From positions 6,763,001 through 6,827,000 of the forward strand of contig NC_068573.1 in NCBI RefSeq assembly GCF_025698545.1: 64,000 nt of DNA. The letters run 5' to 3'. Below, piece after piece: positions 37,306 to 49,056 of the stretch (positions within the stretch are counted from its first letter, which is position 1; each line of letters opens with the position of its first letter). A program made the translations under genes and the position numbers. The DNA comes from Gossypium raimondii. Its lineage: Eukaryota; Streptophyta; Magnoliopsida; Malvales; Malvaceae. The notes below the pieces were generated by a model. It had not been told where the DNA came from. It did no database searches and was given only the letters and a program-made list of their open reading frames with translations.

Positions 37306-39346
37306 ATTCACATATATCATAGGCACCTCAATTCACAACAATACAATATAATCTATTAGTTAAACATATGCTAAAAGTTCATACCAAAGACATTTTCCAT
37401 CATTCACATATATCACAATACGTTATCAACTTGCACTTAGGCTCACTCTTAATATATTTACATACCAAAACAAAAGTAATGACAAAACAAGCCTATTACA
37501 TGTCATATAATCAAAAACAAACATTCAAAAACTACCGAAAATGGATGGATAGTGTGATTTGAGTGCTAATCCGATCATCCAACCTTCAAAAGTATCTACA
37601 AGAACAGAAATTAACACAAGTAAGCTTATTGAAGCTCAGTAAGTTCGATCGATAGAAACAATAAATTTTATCAAAGTAAATATAACAATCAAATAAAAAA
37701 TGATTCAACAATACATGTTTCCTATCATTCACAATTGCAAATCGGTGAACTGCATATTTCAATCCAAAGCTTAGATGATAATCTCTAGGAAAACTTACAT
37801 GTCTACAACGGAGTCAATTCAAGATGTCAAGTTCATGTCATGCCATTCAAAGTCATTAAACAAGTTATAATACAATAATTTACGACCTAATGAACTACTT
37901 ACAGATACGAGTACACAAGTAGTCCAACCGAAACACACCAAACGCTCATAAGAGCTAATCCAAACAATAACACGCCAAGCGCTCATGAGAGCTAATCCAA
38001 CTGATAACACGCCTCAGCAATAAGTGCTTAGCCCGTAGGCTATACATCCTCCCCCATAACACGCTTGAATAGGATAGTATAACACAAGAGTTCGCAACAA
38101 ATGCTAAACCAGGTATACTCGGGAAAATATATATAACACACCACATCAATCTCCACTCCAGCCCCATGTAACATGCCGTCATTTAGTTGTACTATATTTC
38201 GCTTTCATCCGGCCAAAGTACCAAAATTCAATAACATTTTTCCAAACAACTTTATATCATCAATTAAACAATTAATATCCACTATTTCATATCATATCAT
38301 CATAAAATTCATATAAATATTAAATTACAAACCGAACGAACTTACCTAGACTGAATTATAATAGTTGCAAAATTTTAGGGACTATTTTGCAATTTTCCCT
38401 TTTTCCACGTAAATCAACATGGTCTTGATCTAAAATGTAAAATTTCCAAATTATTAGCTTACATTTCATATTCCAATTTATTCTACATTTTATACCCTTT
38501 TATATTTCAAAATACATAATTGCCCTAACTTTTACAACTTTTTAATTTAGTCCTTTAACCCAAAAACCATCAAATTAACCATTTTTCAAGTAAAATTTAT
38601 AGAAGAATAATCTAGGCCCTTAAAAGTCCCAATTATACCTCAAATTCACCATAAAACCTTGAAATTTTAACATTTTAACAATTTAATCCTTAAATTAAAA
38701 TCTAATAAAAATCACTTCACAAAACAACCAACTACCACAGTCAAAACTTCAAACACATAATTATCATAAAAAACATTCAATATTCATCAATGTCAACTTT
38801 TAAAATTTTTAACAAATTCAAAAATGAAGGTACAGGCTAGCTGGACCTAGTTGCAACAATCTCAAAAACATAAAAATTGTAAGAAATAGGTGAGAATTGA
38901 GTTCACATGCACTAGGGAGATGAAACCAGAGCTTTGAGTCTCCTGTGCTTCGGCAAGTTGAAGAAGAAAATGTTTATTCTTCATTTAACTTTGTTTTAAT
39001 TTTGATTTAATTACAAAATTGTCATTAAACACATGTTATTTTATCATTTTCATTCCAATTGCCGTCCAAAAACAATAACTAGGTGCTAATTTATACATAG
39101 GTCCTTCCTCATTTAGTAATTAAGCTATTTGATCATCTAAATGCAATAATTACTAAGTTTTGCACCTTTTTCAATTTAGTTCTATTTTTTTAATTAGCTA
39201 TCTAAACGTTGAAATTTCTTAACCAAAAATTAATACGACTCTAATGACTTCGTAAATATTCTATAATAATATTTATGGGCTGACAAGATGAAAATTTGTG
39301 GTCCTGAAATCGATGTTCTGTCACTACTGAAAAACAGGTTGTTACA
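37306..39346. mobile_element. LTR-like fragment ending GTTACA
   Basis: Contains tandem-like GCTCATAAGAGCTAATCC and GCTCATGAGAGCTAATCC segments with AACACGCC (37950-38060), and ends TCACTACTGAAAAACAGGTTGTTACA at 39346. The same kind of ending, CACTACTGAAAATTGGGCTGTTACA, closes the block at 836-3998. The left terminus is missing. No coding region. Confidence 0.5.
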
Positions 39347-39718
39347 CTCATATTTAGATTTGGGGAAAATTTTGAATGAGAGATCAAATGAGAGGGCAGA
39401 GGACAGTGGAGTGTTTAAATAAGCAACTTATTTTTAAAAATTAGGTTGTTTCGCTTTTTTCCCCTTCTAGTTCTTTCCTTTTTTTTTTCAAATAGGTCTT
39501 TATTTTAAATTAAAGCTTATTTCCTTAATTATTTTCAAATCTAATTTTTCTTTCAAAATTCGTTTTAATTTAATTAATTATCAAGCACCTAATTTTAATT
39601 TCCTCCCCTAAATTTTTAATTCTGATTATTATTTTAATATTTTATTTAATTATTAATATCTTAATTTTGGCATTTGACTCAAACCCTCAATTACTAACCC
39701 GATTTTTGGGATGTTACA
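39347..39718. mobile_element. Small LTR-like fragment ending GATGTTACA
   Basis: AT-rich, pyrimidine-rich in the middle, and closes with CCCGATTTTTGGGATGTTACA. The ending matches the GTTACA class of LTR-like blocks in this window. The start is undefined. Confidence 0.35.
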
Positions 39719-40636
39719 AATTCGAAGCGTTTAAAGAGCGGGATTGGGTCGGATGATTCTTGTGGTTTTCATGGATGGGCCTCTAAAGATATCTTACACA
39801 TCATTCATGATAGTCCTGCAAGTAAAGATATATGGTCTTGTAGAATACCAACAGACAAGTTTAATGCTTTTTTGTCTGGGGGTTTGCATGATTGGTTAGT
39901 TGCCAACTTACAAAATAAACTTAGAATGCAATTGGAAGGGATGGATTGGCAATGTTTCTTTGGAATGGTTGCATGGTGTATTTGGAAGAATCATAACTTA
40001 GTTGTTTTCTAGAGAATAACGTGGAGTGTCGAGGAGTTGGTTAAAGTTTCATACAGTTGAGCTAAACAATATACCTTGAGCTAAACAATATACCTTATGC
40101 CATAAGGTAAATGTATCTAAATGGCAAGTTTCAAACTTAGTCCCACCTTTATCTGAGAATTGAATTTAATTTAACACTGATGGTGCAGTAAAAGAGGATT
40201 TCGAGTTTGCCACGATTGGGGGTCTTACGAGATAGGCACGGGAGTTGGATTCTTGGCTATAATTGGTTTTTGGGAATCTATTCTATCTTGCTGCAGAAAT
40301 TATGGGGTATTTGGAATGGTTTGATTATTGCACTCAATAGAGCATTCAACAGACTGATAATTTTTTCAAAATGTCAAGAGACGGTAAAAGCTTTACAAAG
40401 TAGTTCTACAAAGGGTTCGAATTACGTTTGGTTAGAAGTATCCAACTGTTAATGGCTAAAATTGTGCATTAGTCGATTCATCATGTTTCCAGAGAATACA
40501 ACAAAGATGCTGGTAGGCTAACAAAAATGACTATTGGCAATAATGGTGGCCTTCAATTTTTTAAAACGCCTCCCAAGAGGCTTAGGTACATCTCTAAGTA
40601 GTTCTTTATAATGTTTTTTTCTTTAAAAAAAAAAAA
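39719..40636 (+). pseudogene. LINE (non-LTR retrotransposon) 3' end, RNase H region, dead
   Basis: Broken frames read DKFNAFLSGGLHDWLVANL, then KLRMQLEGMDWQCFFGM, VAWCIWKNHN, FNTDGAVKED, ATIGGVLRDRHGSWILGYN, LWGIWNGLIIALNR, CQETVKALQSSS, and REYNKDAGRLTKM ending KRLRYISK-stop at about 40600. This is the zinc-finger/RNase H-like tail typical of plant LINE ORF2. A 12-A run at 40625-40636 marks the original 3' poly(A) tail. It is dead: in-frame stops (for example after NLVVF near 40011), frameshifts around 40200 and 40440, and the last RNase H Asp (DADRL in related copies, from family knowledge) reads Gly. The reverse transcriptase is absent, as expected for a 5'-truncated insertion. Confidence 0.75.
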
Positions 40637-41236
40637 CATGTTCTATTATTATTGAAGTTAGTATGATTCAATTATATAGTAATAGTGGGTAATGTAATAT
40701 TTTATAATGGGCAACACTAAGGTATATTTTTTCCCCGAAAGGCTAAGCTAATTATTAAATCGTTATTTTTGCTCATTTCAACTTTTTTATAAGAGATAAT
40801 TTAATTTTAAAATCATTAAATATTTATAAATTATATATAAAAATATAACCTCTGAATTAAAACATCTAAAGACTTTGTAGATAAATTAAGTCATTATAAA
40901 AAAATCAAATGTGTTGTATATACTATTTAGCATTTAAACAATTTTTGGGTTTATATTAACAATGTACTTATCTCAAGCTTTACATTTTACATTTAAATTC
41001 AATTTATCATTACATTTTACACAGTAATAATAGTATAATTTACTATTCATAATATTTAAAAATTATTAATCTCAAACTTTAAATTTGATTCAAGCAGAAA
41101 AAGCTTTAAAATTGAAATATAATCATTTTATAAAAATATGAAATCAATAAAAATTAGCTTTATATTAAACTATTATAAGATCAATCTCGTAGAGATTATA
41201 TGCTAAGTATAATATAAAATCAATTCGATATAAATG
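40637..41236. other. AT-rich intergenic DNA, nothing recognised
   Basis: No ORF, RNA gene or bounded repeat is supported. Confidence 0.4.
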
Positions 41237-41887
41237 TACTCATGGGTCGGGCTGAGCCTACACAAAGTATCTAGATCAAAATTTCAATCTTGGGTCTAAC
41301 TCAGCCCAAAAATGGGATTATTTTTTGTCTAAAACCAAACCAATTTAAAAAAGGTAAACTTGAGCTTGACCTAGTCCGCTCATATTTAATTTTTTTATAT
41401 TATTTTTATTTAAAATATTTTTAAAATATATATATAATACACTAAATGCACAAAAAAGAGTTAAAATAAAGTTTTCTAACACATTAAAATATATTAAAAA
41501 TATTTGTATTAAAAAAAACTACCATAAATATAATAAATATTTTATTACATTAAAAAAAATAAATATAATAAATATTTTATTGTATTAAATATAATTTTAA
41601 AATTTTATATTTTGGGTTAGGTTATTTAGTTCGATAAGTGTGTTTTTAGGTTTTGGGTAATGGGTTTAATTGTTATTGGGTTTATTTATATTTATTATTT
41701 AACACATATGATTATAATGTATTATATTCGGGTTAGGCCGAGATCAGGCCAAAAGTCTTGCCCAAGGCTCGACCCATATAGAAAACGGGTCTTAAATTTT
41801 ACCCAAGCCCATTTTTCGAGCCTCATATTTTATCAAAATCTTCTCATTTTTCAAGCGGGTCCGGGTGGGTGACCCGACCCATGAGTA
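41237..41887. mobile_element. MITE with 15-bp terminal inverted repeats
   Basis: Left end TACTCATGGGTCGGG and right end CCCGACCCATGAGTA are perfect inverted copies. The interior is AT-rich with GGGTTAGGCCGAG and AAGGCTCGACCC segments near the right end. It is about 651 bp with no transposase. No clear target duplication could be read, so the superfamily is open. Confidence 0.7.
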
Positions 41888-42704
41888 AGTCTAACTCCAC
41901 ATAGAGTCTTTAGAATTAATAGGGTAATTTAAGTATTTAAAAAGTTGATAGGGATACTTTTGGTATTTTGAAAATAGTTAATTAGATTTGTATAAGTTTC
42001 TAATTTTTATTAAAATTTTCCGTTGTATAGATTATTTAAATTTGTTCGTATACAATTAATTTAATAATTGTTACAAATAATCTATAAATTTCCAAAATCT
42101 AATTCATAAACATTATGACAGAAGATTATGTTTTTTTATTAAAATTAGTATCAATAAAATATTATGATGCTAAATATATAATAATGTCTTTAACCGTCAT
42201 ATATTTTTTATGAGTGCAGCATCACGATTTTTGGTTTTTATTTTTTAATACGATGTCTAGAACTACTCATAATCATTTCTCAATCCTTAATTAAGAGGAT
42301 AATGCGCTTCAGCACATTCGAACCTACATCCTCTTGTACCGGCAACAATGTCGATACTAACTAATTGACTAATATTTTTAGAAATTGAAACAAATGAAAA
42401 GATTATAAATTAAAGATTTTCTTTCGTAAAATAATAAAATAAATTTTAATAATTTTAAAAAAAAAGATTTTCTATAACTACTATCAAATTATGGATATGA
42501 TTCTATTTTTTAAAATATATAAAACAATTAACAATGTGATAATCAAAATTAATTTTTGACAAAAATAAAAATTTTGAGATTTTGATTAGTTAATCTAATA
42601 TATCTTAAATTTTGATATATTCCTAATATTATATATTCCCAGCTTCTAAAAGAGTTTATACGGGTAAATTAAACTTTTATTATTATTTTAATTAAGTACT
42701 TTTT
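41888..42704. other. Intergenic AT-rich DNA containing a SINE remnant
   Basis: Mostly AT-rich and featureless apart from the SINE-like stretch at 42285-42365, listed separately. Confidence 0.4.
42285..42365 (-). mobile_element. SINE-like, tRNA-derived
   Basis: On the minus strand TTAGTTAGTATCGAC is followed by GTAGGTTCGAATGTGCTGAAG, which contains a B-box match (GGTTCGAAT). A related piece, GAGTGTGCTGAAGCGTATTG, occurs at 49632-49651. A matching phrase at two distant sites after a B box supports a SINE family; the boundaries are not defined. Confidence 0.45.
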
Positions 42705-43224
42705 GGTCAAAATTTTCTATTAGACCTTGTACTTTATGTAAGTTATGGATTTAGTACATGTACTTTAATTTGGTCATTTCAGTTCCGTACTTTTAGAATC
42801 TAAAATTTTAGTTCAAACCAAATGATAACTATTAAATTTATTAAGTTAAGTTTTGTTATTTTTAAAATGTGTCAAACATATTATCACATGTGCAATGCTA
42901 TGTCTATTTTTTATTTTCACATATTACTCATAAAAAACAGTTAATAAATTTAACGAGTGTCGTTTGCTTTAAGACTAAAATTTTGAAATTCAAAAACATA
43001 ACCACGAAGAATGATCTAATTAGTGAACGTGGACTAAATTTATAACATTACATATAATACAGGACTAATAACATCAATTAACCAAATAGATTTAACTATT
43101 ATCACTGGGTTAAGACTAAAATTTCAAAATTGAAAAGTATAGGGACTAAAATTGATCAAATTAAAGTATTGATACTAAATCCATAATTTACACAAAGTAC
43201 AAGGTCTAATAGCATGATTTGACC
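42705..43224. mobile_element. MITE with about 65-bp terminal inverted repeats
   Basis: Left arm GGTCAAAATTTTCTATTAGA, then CCTTGTACTTTATGTAA. Right arm TTTACACAAAGTACAAGG, then TCTAATAGCATGATTTGACC. The arms pair over about 65 bp with few mismatches. Length 520 bp, no ORF. The long inverted arms suggest a Mutator-like MITE; the target duplication is not clear. Confidence 0.7.
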
Positions 43225-43770
43225 TTTTTCATTTTCAACTATTCTCCAACCCTTATTAATGTTTATTTTATATGTTTTTCTCAATATTTAAATACTTTAA
43301 TTCTTGTTTATCACAATTAAAATTTTACATATCATTATTTAAATATATAGTAATATATTTTCACACCCTTTTAGTAAATATAGATTTTGGATAACTTTTA
43401 ATTATAAAATTTTACATTTTATTACTTTTCTCCGAAATTTGGTAATAATAATAAATATTTGTATTATGTTATTTTTAAAATTTATTGTTAAATTTTATTT
43501 TAATTAATTGTTTTAAATTGTATTTTATTATTTATTAATTGTTTCTTATAATATTTTAATTCTTCTGGAAGTTACAATTATGTTTTAATATTGCTTTTAT
43601 TGTTTCTTATAACGTTAGCTACTAAAATAACTTTTTTTTAAATTTAAAAATATTAAAAAATAAAAAATTTAATTATTAAAAAGTATACAAATATTTAAAA
43701 TAATTAAGGAAAACTCTCAGCCCAAAAAAGCTTCAAAGCTTGGTTTTTGTTATATCTGATTGTTCATGAT
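43225..43770. other. AT-rich intergenic DNA
   Basis: Very AT-rich (TTTATTATT-type text), with no gene or bounded repeat seen. Confidence 0.4.
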
Positions 43771-44312
43771 TAGACCTGTTCATGGCCCAACTCGAAAACC
43801 TGCTCGAAATGTAGAAAGGTTTTGGTAAAAATATATGCTCAAAAAATAGGTTTAAACAAAAAAATAAGGCCCGTTTAAAAAACGGGTCGGACCTGGGCCT
43901 GGCTCAGCCCGAATTCATTAAAGGATAAATTTTTTTAATATTATTTTCTTATTGCTTTCTCCTTATTTTGCTACAATTTTACTATTATGTTGCTACTATT
44001 TTGTTGTTATTATTTGGATATTGTATAAAACTTATTTTATTTTAATTTTGTTATTCTTTTAGAGGCACTTGCTTGTTAAGTTGCATCTATCTTAGTGTTA
44101 TTTAAGTATACATATTTTTTTAATTTTATTTTCAATTTGTTGGGAAATATTTATTTTGATATTTTTAGTATTTTTATGTATTATATATATTTTAAAATTA
44201 TACAAAAAATAATATAAAAATTAATATGGGCAAGCTGAGTCGAGCCCGAACTTAACAAATGGACCTAAATTTTTAGTTGAACTCGACCCGGCCCAGCCCA
44301 TGCACACCTCTA
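43771..44312. mobile_element. hAT-like MITE, 542 bp, near-perfect 8-bp target duplication
   Basis: Left end TAGACCTGTTCATGGCC and right end GCCCATGCACACCTCTA form imperfect inverted repeats of the TAGAGGTGTGCATGGGC type. Flanking 8-mers TTCATGAT (43763-43770) and ATCATGAT (44313-44320) match at 7 of 8. Subterminal GGGCCTGG...GACCCGGCCCAG motifs are present. No transposase. Confidence 0.75.
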
Positions 44313-44689
44313 ATCATGATTCTATCTCTTTACCATTGATGGGCCCAGTTCCACCACTGTATAAATATGTATTGTATTTTTGTTTTTAATTTTAATTTTA
44401 TTTATATGTTTTAGAAATGAATTATTATATATTGGTATAATTTCATATATTGTCCCTTTTTCTTTAGCAAAATTTTCAATGTGGTACCTAAAGTTTCTAA
44501 ATGTTTATTGTGCCCCTGTACTTTGCTTCCGTCTTCGAAAAAGGTACTTGAGTCTAACGACGTTAATGCATGAGCTGCCAGGACATGTGAACCACTCTTA
44601 TGACGCCACATGTCACATTTTTGCAAAAAAATTGCCAAGTCAAGGGACTTTGAAACAATTTTACCCTTTTTTTTCAATTAAAAAAAAGG

Positions 44690-45560
44690 CTTAATGGTGC
44701 AAAAAGCCTTCAAACTTAAAAAAAAAAAAACAATTAAGCCCTAATTTTTTTTTGCACTCATTTGGGTACTTGAACTTTCAAAATGTATCAAAAAGACTCT
44801 CAAACTTAAAAAAAAAAAAAACAATTAAGCCCTTGCTTTTATTGAAAATTAGAAAAAATTATAAAAATTTATAATCAATAAAAGCAATAAATGTTATTAA
44901 ATTTTAATAAAAAATCTAAAATATTAAAAATTTATTAAAATTAGAATATATATATAAATCGTAAAAATATAAAAATTATAAATATCGTACAAATTTATAA
45001 AATGTATAGAAGTATAAAAGATTATAAGATTTTATAAAGTCATAAGAAAATTATATAAAATTAAAGAAATATAAATTTCAGTAAAAAATTATAAAATTAT
45101 CATACCAAAAGAAGCATTTTAAATTTTTCTATAACTTTTATTGATTTTATTTTTTTAATCATTTTTCGCATATATGTCATTTGTGTTGCAATACGTAATT
45201 TCTTTAATTTAAAAAACTAGGGTCATTAAATTTTTTATTTTTATAAAATTTTACAAATTTTTTACTATTTTGTAAAAAATTCTAATCTTTAATAAATTTT
45301 AAATTTTTTATATTTTTATTAAAATTTAATAATTTATTTAAAATGTATTATTTTTATAAATTTTTTCTAATTTTTAATAAGAGCAAGGACTTAATTGCTT
45401 TTTGTAAGAATTTGAGGGTTTTTTATGTATTTTAAAAGTTTAAATACCCAATTGAGTTAAAAAAAATAAGGGTTTAATTTTTTTAAGAGGTTTGAAGGCT
45501 TTTAGTACATTTTAAAAGTTTAAGTGCTCAATTAAGTAAAAATAAAAAAACTCTAATGCT
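44690..45560. repeat. Long fold-back (inverted repeat) element
   Basis: The left arm (about 44690-44945) and right arm (about 45285-45560) are inverted copies. AAAAGCCTTCAAACTTAAAA, AATTAAGCCCTTGCTTTTATT and AATTAGAAAAAATTATAAA pair with their complements on the right. Each arm also holds two tandem sub-units with AATTAAGCCCT. The loop of about 340 bp is AT-rich. A transcript would form a hairpin with arms of more than 200 bp. No ORF. Confidence 0.75.
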
Positions 45561-45570
45561 TTTTTTTCTT

Positions 45571-45860
45571 TTTTTAATTTGAGGACTGTTTACCCAAGCC
45601 TTAAAAAATTTCCAATTTCAACCCCGAAGCCCATAGATTTCTCTCCTTCCACAACTCAAATGCAAAGCTTCATTTTTCACCACCACAATCGCAGAGCTCA
45701 AGCTTGTCTTCACCTTCGTCAAGTCCTTCACTCCAGTCACGATGGCGAATCTTGTTCCAGGTTTTAACTTCCTCAGCGTCGTCGTTGATGGCCTCGATCA
45801 TGTTTCCATCTCAAAACCTTTAGAGGTTTCGATTTCAAACACCCATTTTGATTTATGAAG
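45571..45860 (+). other. GC-richer exon-like fragment, ATG at 45741
   Basis: Pyrimidine-rich, leader-like sequence, then ATGGCGAATCTTGTTCCAGG reading MANLVPG, followed by a stretch that soon stops. MANLVPG is how plant DUF936 proteins often begin, but the next residues (FNFLSVVV) do not continue that family. It may be a captured or truncated first exon, or chance. No function is claimed. Confidence 0.25.
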
Positions 45861-46475
45861 AGAACATCCAGCTTTCGGGATTTTAGTTTGGGGAAATAAA
45901 ATTAAAAAATTAAGATTTCTGATTGGTTTTGATTTGGAGAAATTGATTTTGTTGTTCTTCTTTCACTTTTAGGATGAAACCAACAAAAATTGTGGTCAAA
46001 ATATATCTCCGTGAAAAGTTGATATTTTGGAAGATGTTTTTGAATAGGGAAGAAGATTGCTAGGTCTTTCATTTTTCTTTCATTGGATGACAAGTGACAA
46101 AAATGAAACCAAAAGCTAAACCATAAAAGTTGCCAAATCAACTTTTTTAAAGAGAAAATTTTGGAGAAGAAGATACTGAAATTGTCGTCGATGAAGAAAA
46201 TGAAATTTGAGATTTTTATACAATTTTAGTTAAAAGACATGTTTGGTATAATTGTGTTTTAGTCCCTCAAAAATTGAGTCATGTGTCATTTTCCAGAAAA
46301 TGTTAAGCCATTCTTTTCCTCCATAAATAAAGTTATCACGCCAAGGGTATAAATCATGTGAACCATTTGTATAACGTCTATTTATATTTATTTATGTAAA
46401 TGAATAAATTTTTTATTTTCGTTTAGTAAACGAACGAACATGGATAGAGATGTGTTCGGTTCATTTACGGTCTAG
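45861..46475. other. Intergenic DNA, nothing recognised
   Basis: No supported gene. The right end (GAACGAACATGG near 46433) resembles GAACATG-rich text at 47280-47480, so the solo LTR at 46476 probably split one older repeat. Confidence 0.35.
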
Positions 46476-47065
46476 TGTCATGGGTTGCGCATGGGAGCAC
46501 GCAACCATGACAAACTTGTGCGATCCATCATATTTGAGGGAGGTCATTTGGCCCAACCAAACTGGTTCGTTGCCTGGAGAGATTAAAAGCCCATCTCAAG
46601 AGCTTGGTAAAAATGGAGAGTGATCCAAGAATATATGATTATGTAATCTTAGAGTTTTAATTGTATACATCTTCTAATTGTGTCTTAGAGTTCTAATTGT
46701 ATGCAGCTTTTAATTGTAGCCCTTGATGTACTTTGAGGTTCAACTATAAATAGAGACCTCTTTGCTCATTGTAATTCATTTAGTTGTTAATAAGAATCTT
46801 GAGAGTGTTTACTCAAACTTTTCTCCCAAGTGTTCTTGCTTTTGTTCATCTTTCAAAGTTCGTTCTTACTTCGTTCTTCTGCTGTTCTTCGTGGGTGCCT
46901 TGAGGGAATTCTGTTGAATCTTTTATCATTGCGAGTTTAAGCTGACTTATGTGTTTCTACTGTTGAATCTGTTATCATTGCGAGTTAGGCTGACTTAGGC
47001 ATTTTTAAGCAAAGAAACTGCCTAAGGCAGCACGGATCGCGTGGAAAAATTCTAAGTCCGTGACA
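46476..47065 (+). mobile_element. Solo LTR, about 590 bp
   Basis: Starts TGTCATGGGTTGCG and ends GTCCGTGACA, with inverted TGTCA/TGACA tips. CTAG flanks both sides (46472-46475 and 47066-47069). TATAAATA at 46745-46752 is followed by GTAATTCATTTAGTTG and a transcript-leader-like stretch, so the LTR is in plus orientation. No internal region. The size and layout fit a Ty1/copia LTR. Confidence 0.75.
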
Positions 47066-48731
47066 CTAGAGCAAGCTTGTTTATGACTCGATTCTTTATT
47101 AATGATATTTTTTTATAAAACTTCCATTAGTATATATTAATAAAATTATCTTGATCTATATCTTATTTTCATTTATAATATAATTATTAATATTTATGTT
47201 TGACTATTTTATATCTAAACAATATATGTGTGTTTGTGTCTATTTATTGTTTGTTTATTATTTATTAACATTGTTCATGAACATGTTCGATTAAGTTAAA
47301 TGAACATGTTCTTGATCATTAAAATCATTAAACAAACGTACATGAACAAACAAAATTATAAATAAATGAACATGAACAAAAATTTGAATTTCTTAACTAA
47401 CACAAGCCAAACACGAACAAGCTTAAAAATAGCCAAACGAACATAAACAGAGATTTGTTCATATTCAAGCTCAGTTCATTTGCAGCCATAATCACACTTG
47501 TAATTATTCCTTGTATATTTAAAATTTTTTAAGTAGTTATATATTTAATTTTTTATTGTTTTTATAAATGCTTTCAAGTGTTAATTTTTTTTAATGATTA
47601 TAATTTTAGATAAGTTATGGCATTAGTATTCTGTCCACTACTAATGGAGTTTTTTAATTCCACGAGTAAGGTTTAGTGCATATAGGAGTGTTCAATTGGT
47701 TAACCGACCTAAACTACCATTAATTGAATTAATCGATCATTTTAAACCCTTAACCGTTAACTGAACCGAACTAGTAAAATATTAAAAAATATTTGATACT
47801 TCATAATCAAGGTATGTAGTTCACAAATATCCAATAGAGAAATAGTAAAATATTAAAAATATTTTTAAAAAATATATTATCAATGTACCCTACAACACAT
47901 GGCAGCATTTTACCCTTGCTCGAATGCATCAAATAATTTTGCTAAGTTATATATATTAATTAAGGTTTAGGATATATAATTTTTTTATGTAACTAACATT
48001 TTGTTTTTATTGTGATTTTGTATTTCTTTTATTATAATATTATATAAGTCGCAAGATATATATTTTTATGTACAAGTTTTTTTTTAGTTTTAATTTATAA
48101 TTTACTTTCATAATTAATATTTTAATTGGCTCATCTTTCAATTTTAAAAATTTTCATTTTAGAATTAATTTATATTTTAGCTGCCCATTATTAAATTGTT
48201 AAATTTTTTTCTAATTACTATTATAATACATTTAGTCTTTAATACTTACATATTTTATCAATTTAACCTAATTTTAAATAATTTAATAAATTTAACACTC
48301 TGTTTAAGTTTAGTCCATTTATTTTTACTCTAATTTTAATCTTTAAAAAATTTGACATAGTGAGAGTATAATTTATGTATTGTAAATTAATTTTATTTTA
48401 ATTGATGTGTCATCATTTAAATTATTAATAATAAATAAAATTCTATATTATCAATGTACCATCCAATATAAATAAATATATATAGAAAAAGTAATAAAAT
48501 CTTTTGATAAAAAAATCTAATTAGTCCTTGTGATTTGAAAAATACCCAATCACTTTTGTAAGGTTTAACAAAGAGTTCACTAGTCTATAAAATACAATAT
48601 TCCATTTATTTTTATTATCTTCGATCTTTATACTCAATAATATTTAATTAATTATAATTATTATTAAATTAAAATAAAAAACCTAGAACTAATCCATTTT
48701 ATAAAATAGAGGATTATCAAAAATATACATA
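47066..48731. other. AT-rich intergenic DNA with repeat remnants
   Basis: 47270-47480 is rich in GAACATG and GAACAAG words in both directions, the rest of the repeat split by the solo LTR. 47690-47770 (GGTTAACCGACC, AACTGAACCGAAC) resembles the inner end of the MITE at 30001. No gene is seen. Confidence 0.35.
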
Positions 48732-48825
48732 TCTGCTCAGAAGACATGACTTTTCTTCTCATAGATTTTTAAACAAATCTCTGAAGTCTGACATGTGAAT
48801 TTATTTCATAATTCATCACAGCAAA
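48732..48825 (-). ncRNA. C/D-box snoRNA, snR58-like, predicted 25S rRNA guide
   Basis: Minus strand: TTTGCT stem, C box GTGATGA, then CACATGTCAGACTT followed by a D'-like CAGA, and near the 3' end CTTCTGAGCAGA with D box CTGA and closing stem. The element CACATGTCAGACT is complementary to AGTCTGACATGTG, a conserved stretch of plant 25S rRNA just after the U18 target. The fifth base before D' pairs with a C, as for the Cm guided by yeast snR58. It is the last member of a four-gene cluster. Stem ends are approximate. Confidence 0.7.
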
Positions 48826-48864
48826 GCATTTTAACAGAAGATAAAATCAAAACAATGTTCAAAA

Positions 48865-48958
48865 TTAGCTCTCATTCTTTCTCTCAAAATTTCTGCTCAT
48901 TTCTGCAAATCGGAATAGCGTATATTGCCCATATTAGGCTGATTAATCATAGAGCTAA
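48865..48958 (-). ncRNA. C/D-box snoRNA, U54-like, predicted 18S rRNA guide
   Basis: Minus strand: perfect 8-bp terminal stem TTAGCTCT/AGAGCTAA enclosing ATGATTA (C-box variant of RTGATGA) and ATGA (D-box variant of CTGA). Internally CAATATACGCTATT precedes a D'-like CCGA. It is complementary to AATAGCGTATAT in the conserved 18S rRNA segment CCAATAGCGTATATTTAAG; vertebrate U54 carries a similar element. The box sequences are off-consensus, so it may be weak or decaying. Confidence 0.6.
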
Positions 48959-49056
48959 TCAAATTAACTTCTCAACTTGGAAACACAAATTGAAACTTTT
49001 AATCCAAAAAAAAAGAATTTTAATCGCCAGTAAAATAGAAAAAATATCGCAACTTG

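Noticed and set aside
44380..44694. Overlapping ORFs of 104 and 88 residues on opposite strands
   Set aside because: No domain, no conserved start; the region is repeat-like next to the fold-back element.
45579..45767. Protein-coding gene of 62 residues
   Set aside because: No domain; the only hint is MANLVPG in another frame at 45741, which does not continue into a known family.
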